Source: Bathynomus jamesi
Lineage: Eukaryota; Arthropoda; Malacostraca; Isopoda; Cirolanidae
Direction of reading: 5' to 3'
Assembly (NCBI GenBank): GCA_023014485.1
Contig: JAJOZX010000872.1
Span: 551,001-615,000, forward strand
Length of the DNA stretch: 64,000 bases
Shown one piece after another: positions 11,029 through 20,199 of this stretch. Numbering within the stretch: position 1 is the stretch's first letter; each line of letters begins with the position of its first letter. A program made the position numbers and the translations under genes. A model generated the notes under the pieces. The model ran no database searches. It was not told the DNA's origin and saw only the letters and a program-made list of their open reading frames with translations.

Positions 11029-12658
11029 CAGTGGCACTCATAAGTATTCGTACAGAGAAATATTTCAGTTATATTCCTCCTTATCTTTTGTACCATGCGT
11101 ACGTACGATAATTATGAAAAATTTACCGTTCATGTTCATTTGGTAAAATTTGACAAATACAAAAATTAGTTCAACTCCAACATATAATGTAAATCATCAA
11201 AGAATTTGAGGAAAATAAAAGTTAAAATACAAAAGTTTTGTACATTTATTTACAAAATTATTTACTGTGTGTGTCCACCTTAGGCTTAAAGAATTTAAAA
11301 ATTTTATCAATAGTTGGGTGTTTATTGATTAGAGACTGTTGGCAATTCTGAATTCTAGAATTTTTCCTCCGAATCTTCATGGAAGACGGGTGACTCTACA
11401 AGCGATAAGTAAACAATGGGTCGTCGTGGTAGAGATGTCTACAGATCTGTAAAGATCTGTTATTGGTGCACACGAGTCTGGAAAGAGTTCTAGGAAGATA
11501 GGAGAACAACTCTGAATTCCATATATGAGGGTTACTGCAGTTATAAAGTGGAGGAAAAGTTTTGGAACAATCAAAACTCTACCAAGGTGTGGACGACCTT
11601 GCAAGATTTCAGGAAAGTACACCTAGACGGACTAAAAGAATGGATGCTGCGAATCCAGGTGATATTTACCAACCATTAAAACTATCTAAAGTCGATGTCC
11701 ATCCCTCTACTGTACGTCGTGCACTGAGAAAAAATGATCTGCATGGAACGGTTGCACGAAAAAAAAAAAAATGCTACAAAAAGCGCACAAAGAAGCTCGT
11801 TTAAAGTATGCGAAGTATCATCAAAATGATGGATTTGCATTCTAGGAGAAAGTTCTCTGGACAAACGAAACCAAAATTGAATTATTAGGGAACAACGAGC
11901 GACGGTATGTTTAGCGAAAATCAAATGCTGCATTCGAGACAAAAAATATCCCTCCTACAGTTATAACCATGGTGATTGTAGGTTGTTTCTTTGGGGATGC
12001 TTTTGTGATTCTAGTTCGGGAAAGTTTATCATCATTGGAATCTTGAATTCGAAGAAATATCAGAAAATTTTTTAAAAAAATGTATTGCCTTCAGTTCGGT
12101 AGTTGCGAATGGGCCGCAATTTGGTACTGTAACAAGTTAATGATCCAAAACGTACGAGTATAACTAAGGGCACCATGAAATGGCTTCAACAAAAGAATTT
12201 CAAGCTTCTCGAGTGGCCCAGTCAAAAGCCCAGATCTCAATTTAATCGGGAATTTAAGGTTTGACTTGAAAAAAGGTGTCCGCAAGAAAAACCCTCCGAA
12301 TCTGAAGGAATTGCCAACATTTTCTTAAGAAGAATAAGCTAAAATTTCTACCGAGAGATGTCGAAACTTTGTAGAAAAATACCCAAAACGAATCATTGAA
12401 GGTGCAAAACGTGGACACACAACATATAACATAATTTTGTAAATAAATGTATGAAAACTTTTGCATTCTAGCTTCTTTTTTATTTTCCTCAAATTCTTTG
12501 ATGTTTTACATTATATTTTGGAGTTGAACTAATTTTTTTTATTTGTTAAATATTTCCAAACGAAGGTAAGCTTTTCATAACTATCCCATACCTGGTACAA
12601 AAGATAAGGACGAATATAACCGAAATATTTCTCTGTACGAACACTTACAAGGGCACTG
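11029..12658 (+). mobile_element. Tc1-type transposon with long (about 250 bp) terminal inverted repeats
   Basis: The outer ends are CAGTGGCACTCATAAGTATT on the left and CAGTGCCCTTGTAAGTGTTC read from the right. Similarity between the ends continues inward for some 250 bp, through ATCTTTTGTACCA, the AGTTCAACTCCAA block and GAATTTGAGGAAAATAAAA. A TA follows the right end (12659-12660); the left flank is CA, so that half of the duplication is lost. The interior holds a broken transposase. Length is 1630 bp, about normal for Tc1 elements. The element sits at the edge of the minus-strand LINE. Confidence 0.85.
11416..12275 (+). pseudogene. Tc1-type transposase, inactive
   Basis: From ATG 11416 (MGRRGRDV) through the helix-turn-helix block RRALRKNDLHGTVARKK, whose A-tract at 11759-11771 shifts the frame, to the catalytic domain. 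The usual first Asp is replaced in LWTNETKIELLG (Asn codon at 11864). The usual QDNDPKHTS reads QVNDPKRTS, losing the second Asp, and EWPSQ is followed by a damaged Glu region. Several stops. The copy at 7.7-8.2 kb is a shorter relative. Confidence 0.85.
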
Positions 12659-12793
12659 TATAGTCCTTTTCGTAGTTTTTGGTTTAATAAAGTATTTTCG
12701 TCAGAAACAAATATTAATTATGACTGAAATTTTTAATTTTGGGGGGATGTAAAATTTATTATAACATATACAGTGGTTTCACTTACAAAAATT

Positions 12794-13515
12794 GGTACTT
12801 TCCTGTTATCCCGGACCCCAGACTTTTTGCCAGATTCGGACGCCACTTAACATTAGAAAAAAAAATTTGGCAAGTAATTAACCCAACCCAACCCCTCGTT
12901 TGGTTAGGTTTGGTTGGACCTAATATGTTTCATGGACTGCTCTCGATTTTCCTACGAAATTGCAAACAAGGGCAGTCGATGACCCTGATTTTGTTTCTGC
13001 AATCGGTTTTCTTGAGAAACCTAACCTGACCTAACCTAACATGTGGAAGACGTACGAGGGCATTGATCAACTCGCTGGGTACAACTATTCGCATTACACT
13101 GTTAACCACAGCATGAACTTTATCGACCCATCTACCGGAGCTCACACTCAGCAGGTGGAAAGCTTGTGGAATTGATTGAAACAATCGAACAAACTGCGAT
13201 GCGGAACAGATCGAGACCAACTTGACTCGTACCTTTGTGAATTTGTATGGCGTAAGCGCCACACCAACTTGGACTTATTCAAAAAGATGTTGGAGTGTAT
13301 TGCGTCGTTCCAGTAAATAAATTTATTCAATGTCCAATAACATTTTTCTTTATCATTTCTCAAGAAAACCGATTGCAGAAACAAAATCAGGGTCATCGAC
13401 TGCCCTTGTTTGCAATTTCGTAGGAAAATCGAGAGCAGTCCATGAAATACACTAGTCCCGTTTGGTTAGTTACTTAACATTTAAAAAAAAAAATTGGCAA
13501 AAACAGGAAAGTACC
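12794..13515. mobile_element. Merlin DNA transposon, 722 bp, 8-bp TSD
   Basis: Ends in inverted repeats beginning GGTACTTTCCTGTT, continuing for about 200 bp with insertions (for example GGACTGCTCTCGATTTTCCT in both arms). Flanked by identical octamers CAAAAATT (12786-12793 and 13516-13523), the 8-bp duplication expected of Merlin. The left arm has acquired CCCAACCCAACCCC/TTGGTTAGG runs. The interior encodes only the C-terminal part of a Merlin transposase, so it cannot move itself. Confidence 0.9.
13041..13316 (+). pseudogene. Merlin transposase, C-terminal catalytic fragment
   Basis: 91 codons in one frame, with a single in-frame TGA at 13173. Motifs of the IS1016/ISXO2-like DDE domain: GYNYSHYTVNHSMNF, IDPSTGAHTQQVESLW (the Glu of HTQxxE is a catalytic residue) and LDSYLCEFVWR. 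The N-terminal zinc ribbon and the first catalytic Asp are missing. This matches the fragment at 60.4-60.8 kb but comes from a different subfamily. Confidence 0.88.
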
Positions 13516-14074
13516 CAAAAATTTATGGTAATTCGATACAGCTTTCATGTATAATTTTGAAATAAATCGCAAATAGTCTACGCCTTAAATGATTTTCTTT
13601 AAAAGTTAACTTTTAAAGAAAATGACTTAGATCGATTAAAACGTAAACTACTGTATTTTCAATTTATTTTAAAATAATATGGAGAAGCTTTCTGGAATTA
13701 TATTTCTGAAAGTAAAACCATAGGATAGGTTATAGTAAATTTTACGGTATTATTATAGTATTACACCTGTCTAACGTCCAGCAATTATTATACATTCATT
13801 AGGTAGATTTTTTAATTCTAAGACACTTTTCTTATGTGTGTTTCCGTCGCAAATGCTTCGTTTTAGAGATATAAACATTTTTTTGGTGTGTATCTAGTGC
13901 GTGTTCGTACGTTCGTTTGTGTGTTCGTTTGTGTTGACGTCACATGTCTGCCCAATCAGAGCGCTCCATCCATTTCGAATTTGAATTAGTTTGCTACCGG
14001 AATGGCTTTGTGTGACATGTGTTCGTTCGATTATTACCGCTGTATTGTCGCTTTCTATGAAAATTTAGAAAAAA

Positions 14075-14278
14075 GTGTTGTTTCTGCGTGCTCACGGTGT
14101 TCTACCGACAGTAGTGAAGTGTCCACATTGTAAAACGGAGTGTACATATCGTCAAGACCAGAAACTGTGGCGTTGTAGAAAAAGTTACGTTGTGCTTAAA
14201 ACGAAGAAAAGACGGTACTGTGATTATTCTGTCTTAGATTTTAAAGGTAATTCCTGTTTTTCTTTTAGGATAGGTTAG
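14075..14278 (+). pseudogene. Merlin transposase, N-terminal zinc-ribbon fragment
   Basis: The frame opens after a TAG at 14066 and reads FLRAHGVLPTVVKCPHCKTE, then LWRCRKSY, CDYSVLDFKG. The CPHC pair plus the later C-x-x-x and C residues form the zinc ribbon that precedes the DDE domain in ISXO2-like/Merlin transposases. The expected following FF/W block is replaced by FSFRIG and then TTAGG-like simple sequence. No catalytic residues remain. Confidence 0.72.
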
Positions 14279-14340
14279 GTTAGGTTTAGTTAAGTTAGGA
14301 TAGGTTAGGTTAGGTTGTTAGATTAGGTCAATTTTGAAGG

Positions 14341-14541
14341 TGAAATTTGTTTTTCCTATGGTTTTTGATGTGTTTTGAACGAATCTGACCTTCAAAACCG
14401 TCGGAAATGACTCGTTTTCTGTGATTTCCCCCACATTGCCGGCTGGGGGGGGGGTATCTCAAAAACGAGTCATTTCCGACGGTTTTGAAGGTCAGATTCG
14501 TTCAAAACACATCAAAAACCATAGAAAAAACATAAATTTCA
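14341..14541. repeat. Near-perfect hairpin inside the Merlin element
   Basis: 14341-14418 is the reverse complement of 14462-14541 with only one or two differences. The short GC-rich loop contains a run of nine G. Arms share GAACGAATCTGACCTTCAAA. Confidence 0.95.
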
Positions 14542-14679
14542 CCTCCAAAGGGAGACGGGTGTAATACTATAAATTTACCAATTTTACACCAAAATATGGT
14601 AAAATTTTAATCAATAATTCATTTTTGTGGCTAACGAAAATATATTCTGATAGTATATAGCCTATATACCGTTTGAGAA

Positions 14680-15000
14680 ATATCTGAAATATTGAGAGCT
14701 CAGTATGATTCAGTTTTCAGTTATTACTCCCCCAAAAATGACAAAGTGATACCTGACAGAAATACCTTCTTTGAGGAAAAATTATAAGGAGAGTGCTTAA
14801 CTGATTTTGATTTTACACGAAAAGATATCTAGCGCCAGCTATAGGACAAATGAAATCACATTCAGTTGCAAGTTCGGACAAATGGAACACCTTGTTGATT
14901 AAAAACTGTATAAAAACCGCTATATTGAATATGGAAAAGATCCCTGGACACACGACAAATACCAGCCATCCTGAAAAGAGCGAACGTTCTACATATATAT
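14680..15000 (+). pseudogene. LINE fragment, same family as the 58.7-64 kb element
   Basis: Nucleotide similarity along the whole piece with 62210-62530: LRAQY..VFS, then TIGQMK-like GQMKSHSVASSDKWNTLLIKN, corresponding to GQMKPHSAAGPDNWNALLIKN there, and ending at ...PAILKRANVL. It covers the start of the polymerase and has been broken by indels. No target duplication seen. Confidence 0.8.
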
Positions 15001-15044
15001 ACTTGTATATTGGCCTGATGACGGTAAGTAAAATGTTTACAGGG

Positions 15045-15960
15045 TCAACAATTTGGTCTTTCGATCAAATAAACAATATTTAATAAAGGTGACAGAAAGG
15101 GGTTTGTAGTTTTAGTTTAATTAAAAAAATAAATTAATTCTTTGTTTACAGTGATTAACAATTATTTATAAGGAAATTGGGCAATATTACAATGAATGAT
15201 TAATGACAATAAGGAATGATTTTACAGAGGTCAGGAATTAAATGATACGATGGCGTTAAAGGAAATAATTAGGGTAACAAAGTATATTGTATTGATACAC
15301 AACAATGAATAAGCTTATTTGCGGTCATAAATGCGTGATTTCGATTTAACGGTAAACCCTTCAGAGCCAGTGCGGTTAGGCTGAAAGTTTGTCGAGTTTG
15401 TTGGCTATGTAACAAAGTAGCTTAGCACGAGGAAGTAAAACACCGTACGCTAAGTGAGCTGGTGGCCTGCGCGAAGTTTATAGACCTGGGTCTTGATGGT
15501 GAAGATAGGCTATGAAAACGGGAGAACTTGAGCCGCTGAACAACGAAGACTCGGGGCCAGGTTGAGTTTTGCAGAAATGATGTTGCTACGCCTGGGGGCG
15601 GGGGTGAATAGTCGTAGGCCTGAAACGATGATGTATTTCATGTAGAATCAAGCTGAGATTCGAAAGTCGGCAGGCCAGAATGAGACCGAGTGGAAGTTCA
15701 GCGACGAAAGTCGGAGAACGGAGTGCAAGAATGAGAAATGAGGGCGAATTGGTCGGTCGATGTGACCAATTAAGAGGACAGAGACGAAGAGAAACTTGAA
15801 CAGACGAAGAGATGGGAAAGAAGTAGAAAAAGGGTGGAATAGAAACGAGAGCGTGAGTAGAAGACAGGCGCCAGGGCTCAACCAGGCGTTAAGAGCAAGT
15901 TCTTTTGTAGGTTTGGAGATCCGAACCCCGAGGCCTACTAACCCCACAAGGAGCTAGCAG
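15045..15960. repeat. LTR-like repeat, copy 1
   Basis: About 0.9 kb that is alignable over most of its length with 55975-57590, for example AAACAATATTTAATAA at the start, ACAGTGATTAACAATTAT, and CAGACCTGG/TAGACCTGGGTCTTGATG in the middle. No protein is encoded. The combination of two dispersed copies with a defined start and GC-rich downstream half suggests a solitary LTR, but TG...CA ends and a short target duplication could not be fixed. Confidence 0.45.
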
Positions 15961-16083
15961 GCCCCCTAAAAAAGTGACAACAGATGCCGGTGGCAGAACC
16001 GCCGACACCTTCTCGGATGATGGAGTGGAGTGGAGGTGAAGATAGGCATAGTGATATATGCGAAAGTGGGGTGACTTTAACTG

Positions 16084-16259
16084 AAGGGTGTGTGTATAGT
16101 GCTTTTAATATGAGTTATGAATCGAATTATCCTTTGAGGTATGAAAAACCCTTAAAAACACTTAATAATGATTCATTACCGGTACATATTACTAAAGCTG
16201 AAAAATCCAATTTGATCGTCGTCATGGACAAAAAAAATAATTACAATGAAAAGATTTAC
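16084..16259 (+). pseudogene. Penelope-like element, N-terminal piece
   Basis: Reads LKTLNNDSLPVHITKAEKSN, IVVMDKKNNYNEKI, the region upstream of the reverse transcriptase in Penelope proteins (usually VITKADKGNAIVIMD). It is interrupted exactly at a 9-bp target duplication (16251-16259) by the FLYWCH-finger element, and resumes at 17027. Confidence 0.72.
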
Positions 16260-17026
16260 CAATCTAGGTATTTTCGCCGCAGGACTTTTCGCCGCAAAAT
16301 ATATAATTTGTATAGATATATAAATATAAGCCTACCAAATTTTCTGAACTCTCTAATACGTCGGGTTTGGATGACTTGGAAATTTTCATTTATTCATTCT
16401 CTTAAATAAGTGATTTCATGTACTTCAAAGGTTTTGAACCCTTAGGTTTTTAAAAACCATTTTTGATGGTTTAAAGTGATACTGCACATGCAATAACAGA
16501 TACTGTCAAAGTTTTATAAAATCGTATTGGAAGTGTGAAATAAAAAAGTGCAAGGCAAGAGTGCATACAATTTTAGAAAGTGACGCTAAAATAGTAATTT
16601 GCAAAACATTTGGTGAGCATAGTCATTCTGCAAACCCATCAAAGCCTAAAGTGTACGCCACAATAGCAAGTATGAAAACGACTGCTACTAACTCCCAATT
16701 ATCTGCAAGATCACTAACTGCCGATGCTTCTGCAAGCCTAGATGATGCAGGTTGTTATCTAATGCCATCAATTGCAACTTCATCAAGAAATATTAGAAAA
16801 TGGAGGCAAAAGAATATGGATATGTTGCAAAAGTACATAATAGAACGTAAACTACGCTAGGATCTTTAGGAGACATTTTTTAAATGAATCCATCAAATAA
16901 AACGTTAAAACTAACGAAAATATTACGACTTAACCTAACCAATCGTCAACTTATTTTTTAAAAATTCTTTTGCGGCGGCGAAAATTCCTTGCGGCGAAAA
17001 GTCCTGCGGCGAAAGTTCCGAACGCG
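16260..17026. mobile_element. Non-autonomous DNA element with GCCGC-rich inverted ends and FLYWCH finger, 9-bp TSD
   Basis: Subterminal inverted repeats TTTTCGCCGCAGGACTTTTC (left, about 16271) and the same phrase, with a single difference, read from the right. Flanked by identical AAGATTTAC (16251-16259 and 17027-17035). A 9-bp duplication points to Mutator-like elements, and so does the FLYWCH-type finger it encodes. Just inside the right end is AAAATATTACGACTTAACC, a motif shared with three other elements of the window. No transposase catalytic domain remains. Confidence 0.75.
16501..16860 (+). pseudogene. FLYWCH zinc-finger fragment (Mutator-like element protein)
   Basis: In one frame from 16501 to the TAG at 16858: SYWKCEIKKCKARVHT, then CKTFGEHSHSANP. 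The Y-W-x-C-x4-C...H-x-H arrangement matches the FLYWCH finger found at the N-terminus of many Mutator-like transposases and some host proteins. The Ser/Thr/Ala-rich C-terminal part (about 60 residues) has no recognised domain. There is no credible ATG before the finger, so only a fragment or an internal exon is present. Confidence 0.65.
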
Positions 17027-17215
17027 AAGATTTACACTTTACTGAGTGACCGTGATACGTACAAACCTCTAAACAGAAACCCATTGGGCGATGTTAATAA
17101 AATGTTTAACAGAAAATTAAGAGAAATTTAAAAAAATAATTATAATGACCTTTCTAAACACTTTCTAAGTATCAATCCATCACTACCTTATTTGTACGGC
17201 CAAGAAAATTTATAA
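17027..17215 (+). pseudogene. Penelope-like element, continuation before the RT core
   Basis: Continues the piece ending at 16259: LLSDRDTYKPLNRNPLGDVN, KMFNRKLREI (followed by a TAA), LSKHFLSINPSLPYLYG. The last phrase is the block just before the KTHK motif of Penelope reverse transcriptases. The frame stops at about 17210, where hAT-type coding sequence begins. The RT core follows only at 20.2 kb, after hAT and mariner sequence. Confidence 0.75.
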
Positions 17216-17281
17216 AATTCAACAAAATTTACAATATTGTATGCAAAAAATGATCGAATGTTTCGTCAGTTGTGTCATGAC

Positions 17282-18596
17282 TAGAGTTAGGATTGATAGG
17301 CACTAAAAAATCAATAGGTAGGCAAAAAGGCACTAAAGAAGCCCTAAAAAAGTCGCTTAAATAGGCACTAAAAGCTAAAAAAGGCACTTAATAGGCATTT
17401 CTATTTTCCCACTTTTCTCTTATTATTGTTGACTTACAGTAAACCCATTTGCAGTTCTGATGAATATCAGGATTTTTATTGTAAAAAATAAACTAAACAT
17501 CTCAAAAACCATCAAACATTTTATTTGCATCAAAGTAAAATCCAAACATTTAAACTATCTTCTTACAAAAACTCAACTAAACTATAAATTGAAATGGCAA
17601 TTGATGATTAAATATTTTTCAAGGTTCTGTGGCGTAAATTGACATCGCCTGTCACTCAATACATTTTTATATCGAGAAAACGACCTTTCGACATCGCAAG
17701 ACGTAATTGGTGCGAACTTCAAAGATGCTAATTCGCTTGGCTCAAAGTCCAGAACCTCCTGACACTCTCCTTTGAATACTGTTGAAACGTTCACTATGGT
17801 TTGCCAACCAGGATTGCGTCTGAGAACATTTTCAAATTTTGCTACCACTTCTTTCCCTACGTTACCAGGAACCTGGCTCAGCTCCTTCCTTAAATTTTGA
17901 ACTATTTCCACTGCTTCAACAAACGGCAGGCCTCTCTCCTCCAGCTTGGTTATGGTCCCTGGCACCCGTCCGAAATTGGCCATGATGTAGGCCAGGTCTC
18001 CTCGAAGGGTTTGTTATTTTGGATAGAGAATAAAAAATGTTGCAACGTACCTCTTTGGAACAAGGTTGGCAGAAAATAACTCCACCATCCGTAGTGAAGT
18101 TTGGGTCCTTCTTGATCCACTGCCTGAACAGAACACTTTTGGCTGTCTTGTCCTTAGGCATTTTTTCTCACTTATAAAAAAAGCCGTAAGCACAAACGTG
18201 AGATTTTATTTAGCAAAAGCACTTGAACAAAGACACGACGTTGCACGTACCAAATAAAATGATCGAGGCCGAACGCGTCACAATGACGTATTGTGATCTG
18301 ATTGGCTGTGCTGGTTGCCTCAGGACTAGCCTCGGTTTTTCCATCCCCTGCCCTATTTAGGCCTACAAATTTTAAAAAAAATGCGTTATTTTGCTTTACT
18401 TAGTACAATAAAATTAAAAAAGGCATATATAGGCACGTATTTTAAAATTAGGCACTAACCATCAAAATAGGCGTTTATAGGCACTATAACATTTAATTAT
18501 ATACATCCCACAGTCCCGAAATGAATTTCTCTAAAAGAAGCCTATGAATCTATAAACGGGAATAAAAAAGGCAAAAAGGGCAAAATCCGGTCTCTA
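17282..18596 (-). mobile_element. hAT element, 1315 bp, nested in the hAT transposase remnant, 8-bp TSD
   Basis: Ends TAGAGTTAGGATT and, from the right, TAGAGACCGGATTTTGCC, flanked by the palindromic octamer GTCATGAC at 17274-17281 and 18597-18604. Subterminal regions on both sides repeat AGGCACTAAAA/TAGGCA many times, as hAT transposase binding regions do. It carries an internally deleted transposase on the minus strand. Confidence 0.9.
17582..18161 (-). pseudogene. Internally deleted hAT transposase (N- and C-termini only)
   Basis: From the ATG at 18161: MPKDKTAKS, FRQWIKKDPNF, then VIFCQPCSKEV, a CxxC half of a BED-like finger as in CGGBP1-type hAT proteins. About 60 residues later the frame shifts and 17983-17582 supplies the C-terminal dimerisation block with FAPITSCDVERSFSRYKNVL and LEKYLIINCHFN. 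The catalytic middle is deleted, the normal structure of a non-autonomous hAT derivative. Confidence 0.82.
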
Positions 18597-19458
18597 GTCA
18601 TGACAATGATGAACAATTTGTTAGGTTATTATTACACACAGAGGTCCGATGGCTCTCGAAGGGTGCATGTTTAACTCGTTTTGTTGAACTATATGAGAGC
18701 GTAGTGCAGTTTCTAGAAGACCAAAATGAAGTTGATCTTAGCCAAAAGTTAAAAATGATAAAAAATGATGCTTGTTATTTGGCAGGAATATTTAAGAAAT
18801 GCAATGATTGTAATTTGCAGCTTCAAGGAGCCAATATGACACTCATGAACTGCCAAAAAGTTCTCATTAGTCATTGAAAAGCTGGATTTATTCAGTCACA
18901 ATCTTTCAAAAAGGGAATTTCACCAGTTTCCAGAATTGTTATCTATTAAGGATGACATAACAACAATTGATACACAAAGGTTTATTGATCATCTCAATAA
19001 ACTTGAAACGGATTTTGAAACTCGATTCAGTGATGTTTTAACCATGGAAGTATATGATTGGATGGTAAACCCGTTTACTGCAAATGTTACTGAAGCTGAT
19101 GTAACATGTCAAGAGGAGCTATTAGAACTCAGACATGAGGAGGAAAGCAAGGGAAATTTCAATAACGGTGGTTATATGCAGCTTTGGCAAAATAAAAAGA
19201 TGTCAAATGTATATCCCAATATGTGGAAAAAAAAATTTAAATTACTGATCGCTTTTCCTACTTCGTACCTAGTTGAATCAGGTTTTAGTGCTGTGAATCA
19301 CATTCTTACCAAAAATAGGAATGCTTTAAAAATCCCTGAAAGAGGGGAAACTCGTTTGTTCCTCACTAAATTCGAGCCAAACATTCGGAATTTAGTTTCC
19401 AAGCATCAAGCACAAGGATCTCACTAAATTAAAGGTAAATGCATAATGTTTTATTATA

Positions 19459-20031
19459 CAGGGTGTCCGAGAATTATCTGTACAATTTTTGGCTGTTATT
19501 AAAAGTCAACCATGAAGTGTAGAAATTCAAGTCTTGTCCCATTTTACAGAGAATCTCATTAAGTTTTTTCTGATACCAAGTTTTGACAAGTTTTTTAGAA
19601 ATGTACGCGGGTGACAGACATTGATGATTTAAAAGCAAGAATCACAGCTGCTATTGAGCGAATTGATGTGGATATGCTGCAGCGTACATGGCAACATTTG
19701 GAGTATCGATTGGATGTTTTGCGAATCACTAATGGTGCACATATCGAATGTTTGTAACAACGTTACTTTAATAAAAGACACTTTTGAAAATACAGATTCT
19801 AAATAATCTTGTTTAAGAATTTTACGTGTGTTATCAAGAATTTTATTAAAAGATGAAATTGTACAGATAATGTTCGGACACACTGGAATTTCTAAAAAAC
19901 CTGTCAAAACTTGGTATCAGAAAAAACTTAATGAGATTCTCTGTAAAATGGGACAACACTGGAATTTCTACACTTCATGGTTGACTTTTAATAACAGCCA
20001 AAAATTGTACAGATAATTCTCGGACACCCTG
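19459..20031 (+). mobile_element. mariner-type element, 573 bp deletion derivative with long inverted ends, TA TSD
   Basis: Ends CAGGGTGTCCGAGAATTATC on both sides, with inverted similarity running about 130 bp inward (for example CTTGGTATCAGAAAAAACTT). TA dinucleotides lie at 19457-19458 and 20032-20033. The interior contains only the last 49 codons of a transposase. Confidence 0.9.
19608..19757 (+). pseudogene. mariner transposase C-terminus
   Basis: Frame RVTDIDDLKARITAAIERID, then MLQRTWQHLEYRLDVLR and TNGAHIE ending in TAA. This is the helical C-terminal end of a mariner-type transposase, downstream of the last catalytic residue. Confidence 0.8.
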
Positions 20032-20199
20032 TATAATATATAATATATATAATGTACCATACATAATTTTTAATATAGGTTTGTTGGATTTTTAATTTTG
20101 GTGAGCGGTTGGCTAATTTATCTCGCATAAAAATAGTAAAAGTGGGCGGTAGGCATAAAAAGGTTGAAGGGCAGTGATCTAAATGGTTAGTTACTTTAT

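Larger units (their letters stand above)
13746..14579. mobile_element. Merlin DNA transposon, 834 bp, 8-bp TSD
   Basis: Inverted ends GGTATTATTATAGTATTACA and, from the right, GGTAAATTTATAGTATTACA, flanked by identical octamers AATTTTAC (13738-13745 and 14580-14587). It contains the N-terminal piece of a Merlin transposase, a block of AGGTTAGGTT repeats (about 14268-14320) and a long perfect hairpin (14341-14541). Its retained half is complementary to that of the neighbouring Merlin at 12794-13515. Confidence 0.88.
17216..19427 (+). pseudogene. hAT transposase remnant (ZBED/SCAND3-like), interrupted by another hAT
   Basis: 17216-17281 encodes FRQLCHD and, after the nested element, 18605 onward continues in frame as NDEQFVRLLLHTEVRWLSKG, then LTRFVELYESV. 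A stop follows LISH at about 18877. 18936-19427 reads to the C-terminal dimerisation region: MWKKKFKLLIAFPTSYLVES, GFSAVNHILTKNRN. This is the HTEVRWLS-type hAT protein related to domesticated ZBED5/FAM200/SCAND3. The N-terminal BED finger is not found, so the copy is 5' truncated. The C-terminal 160 codons are one open frame, suggesting moderate age. Confidence 0.85.

Noticed and set aside
14268..14325. AGGTTAGG runs resembling arthropod TTAGG telomere repeats
   Set aside because: Short, degenerate and inside a Merlin element; similar runs occur at several places in the window, so this is not a telomere.
15648..15947. 99-codon minus-strand frame with hydrophobic segments
   Set aside because: Lies within the LTR-like repeat and is not conserved in the second copy.
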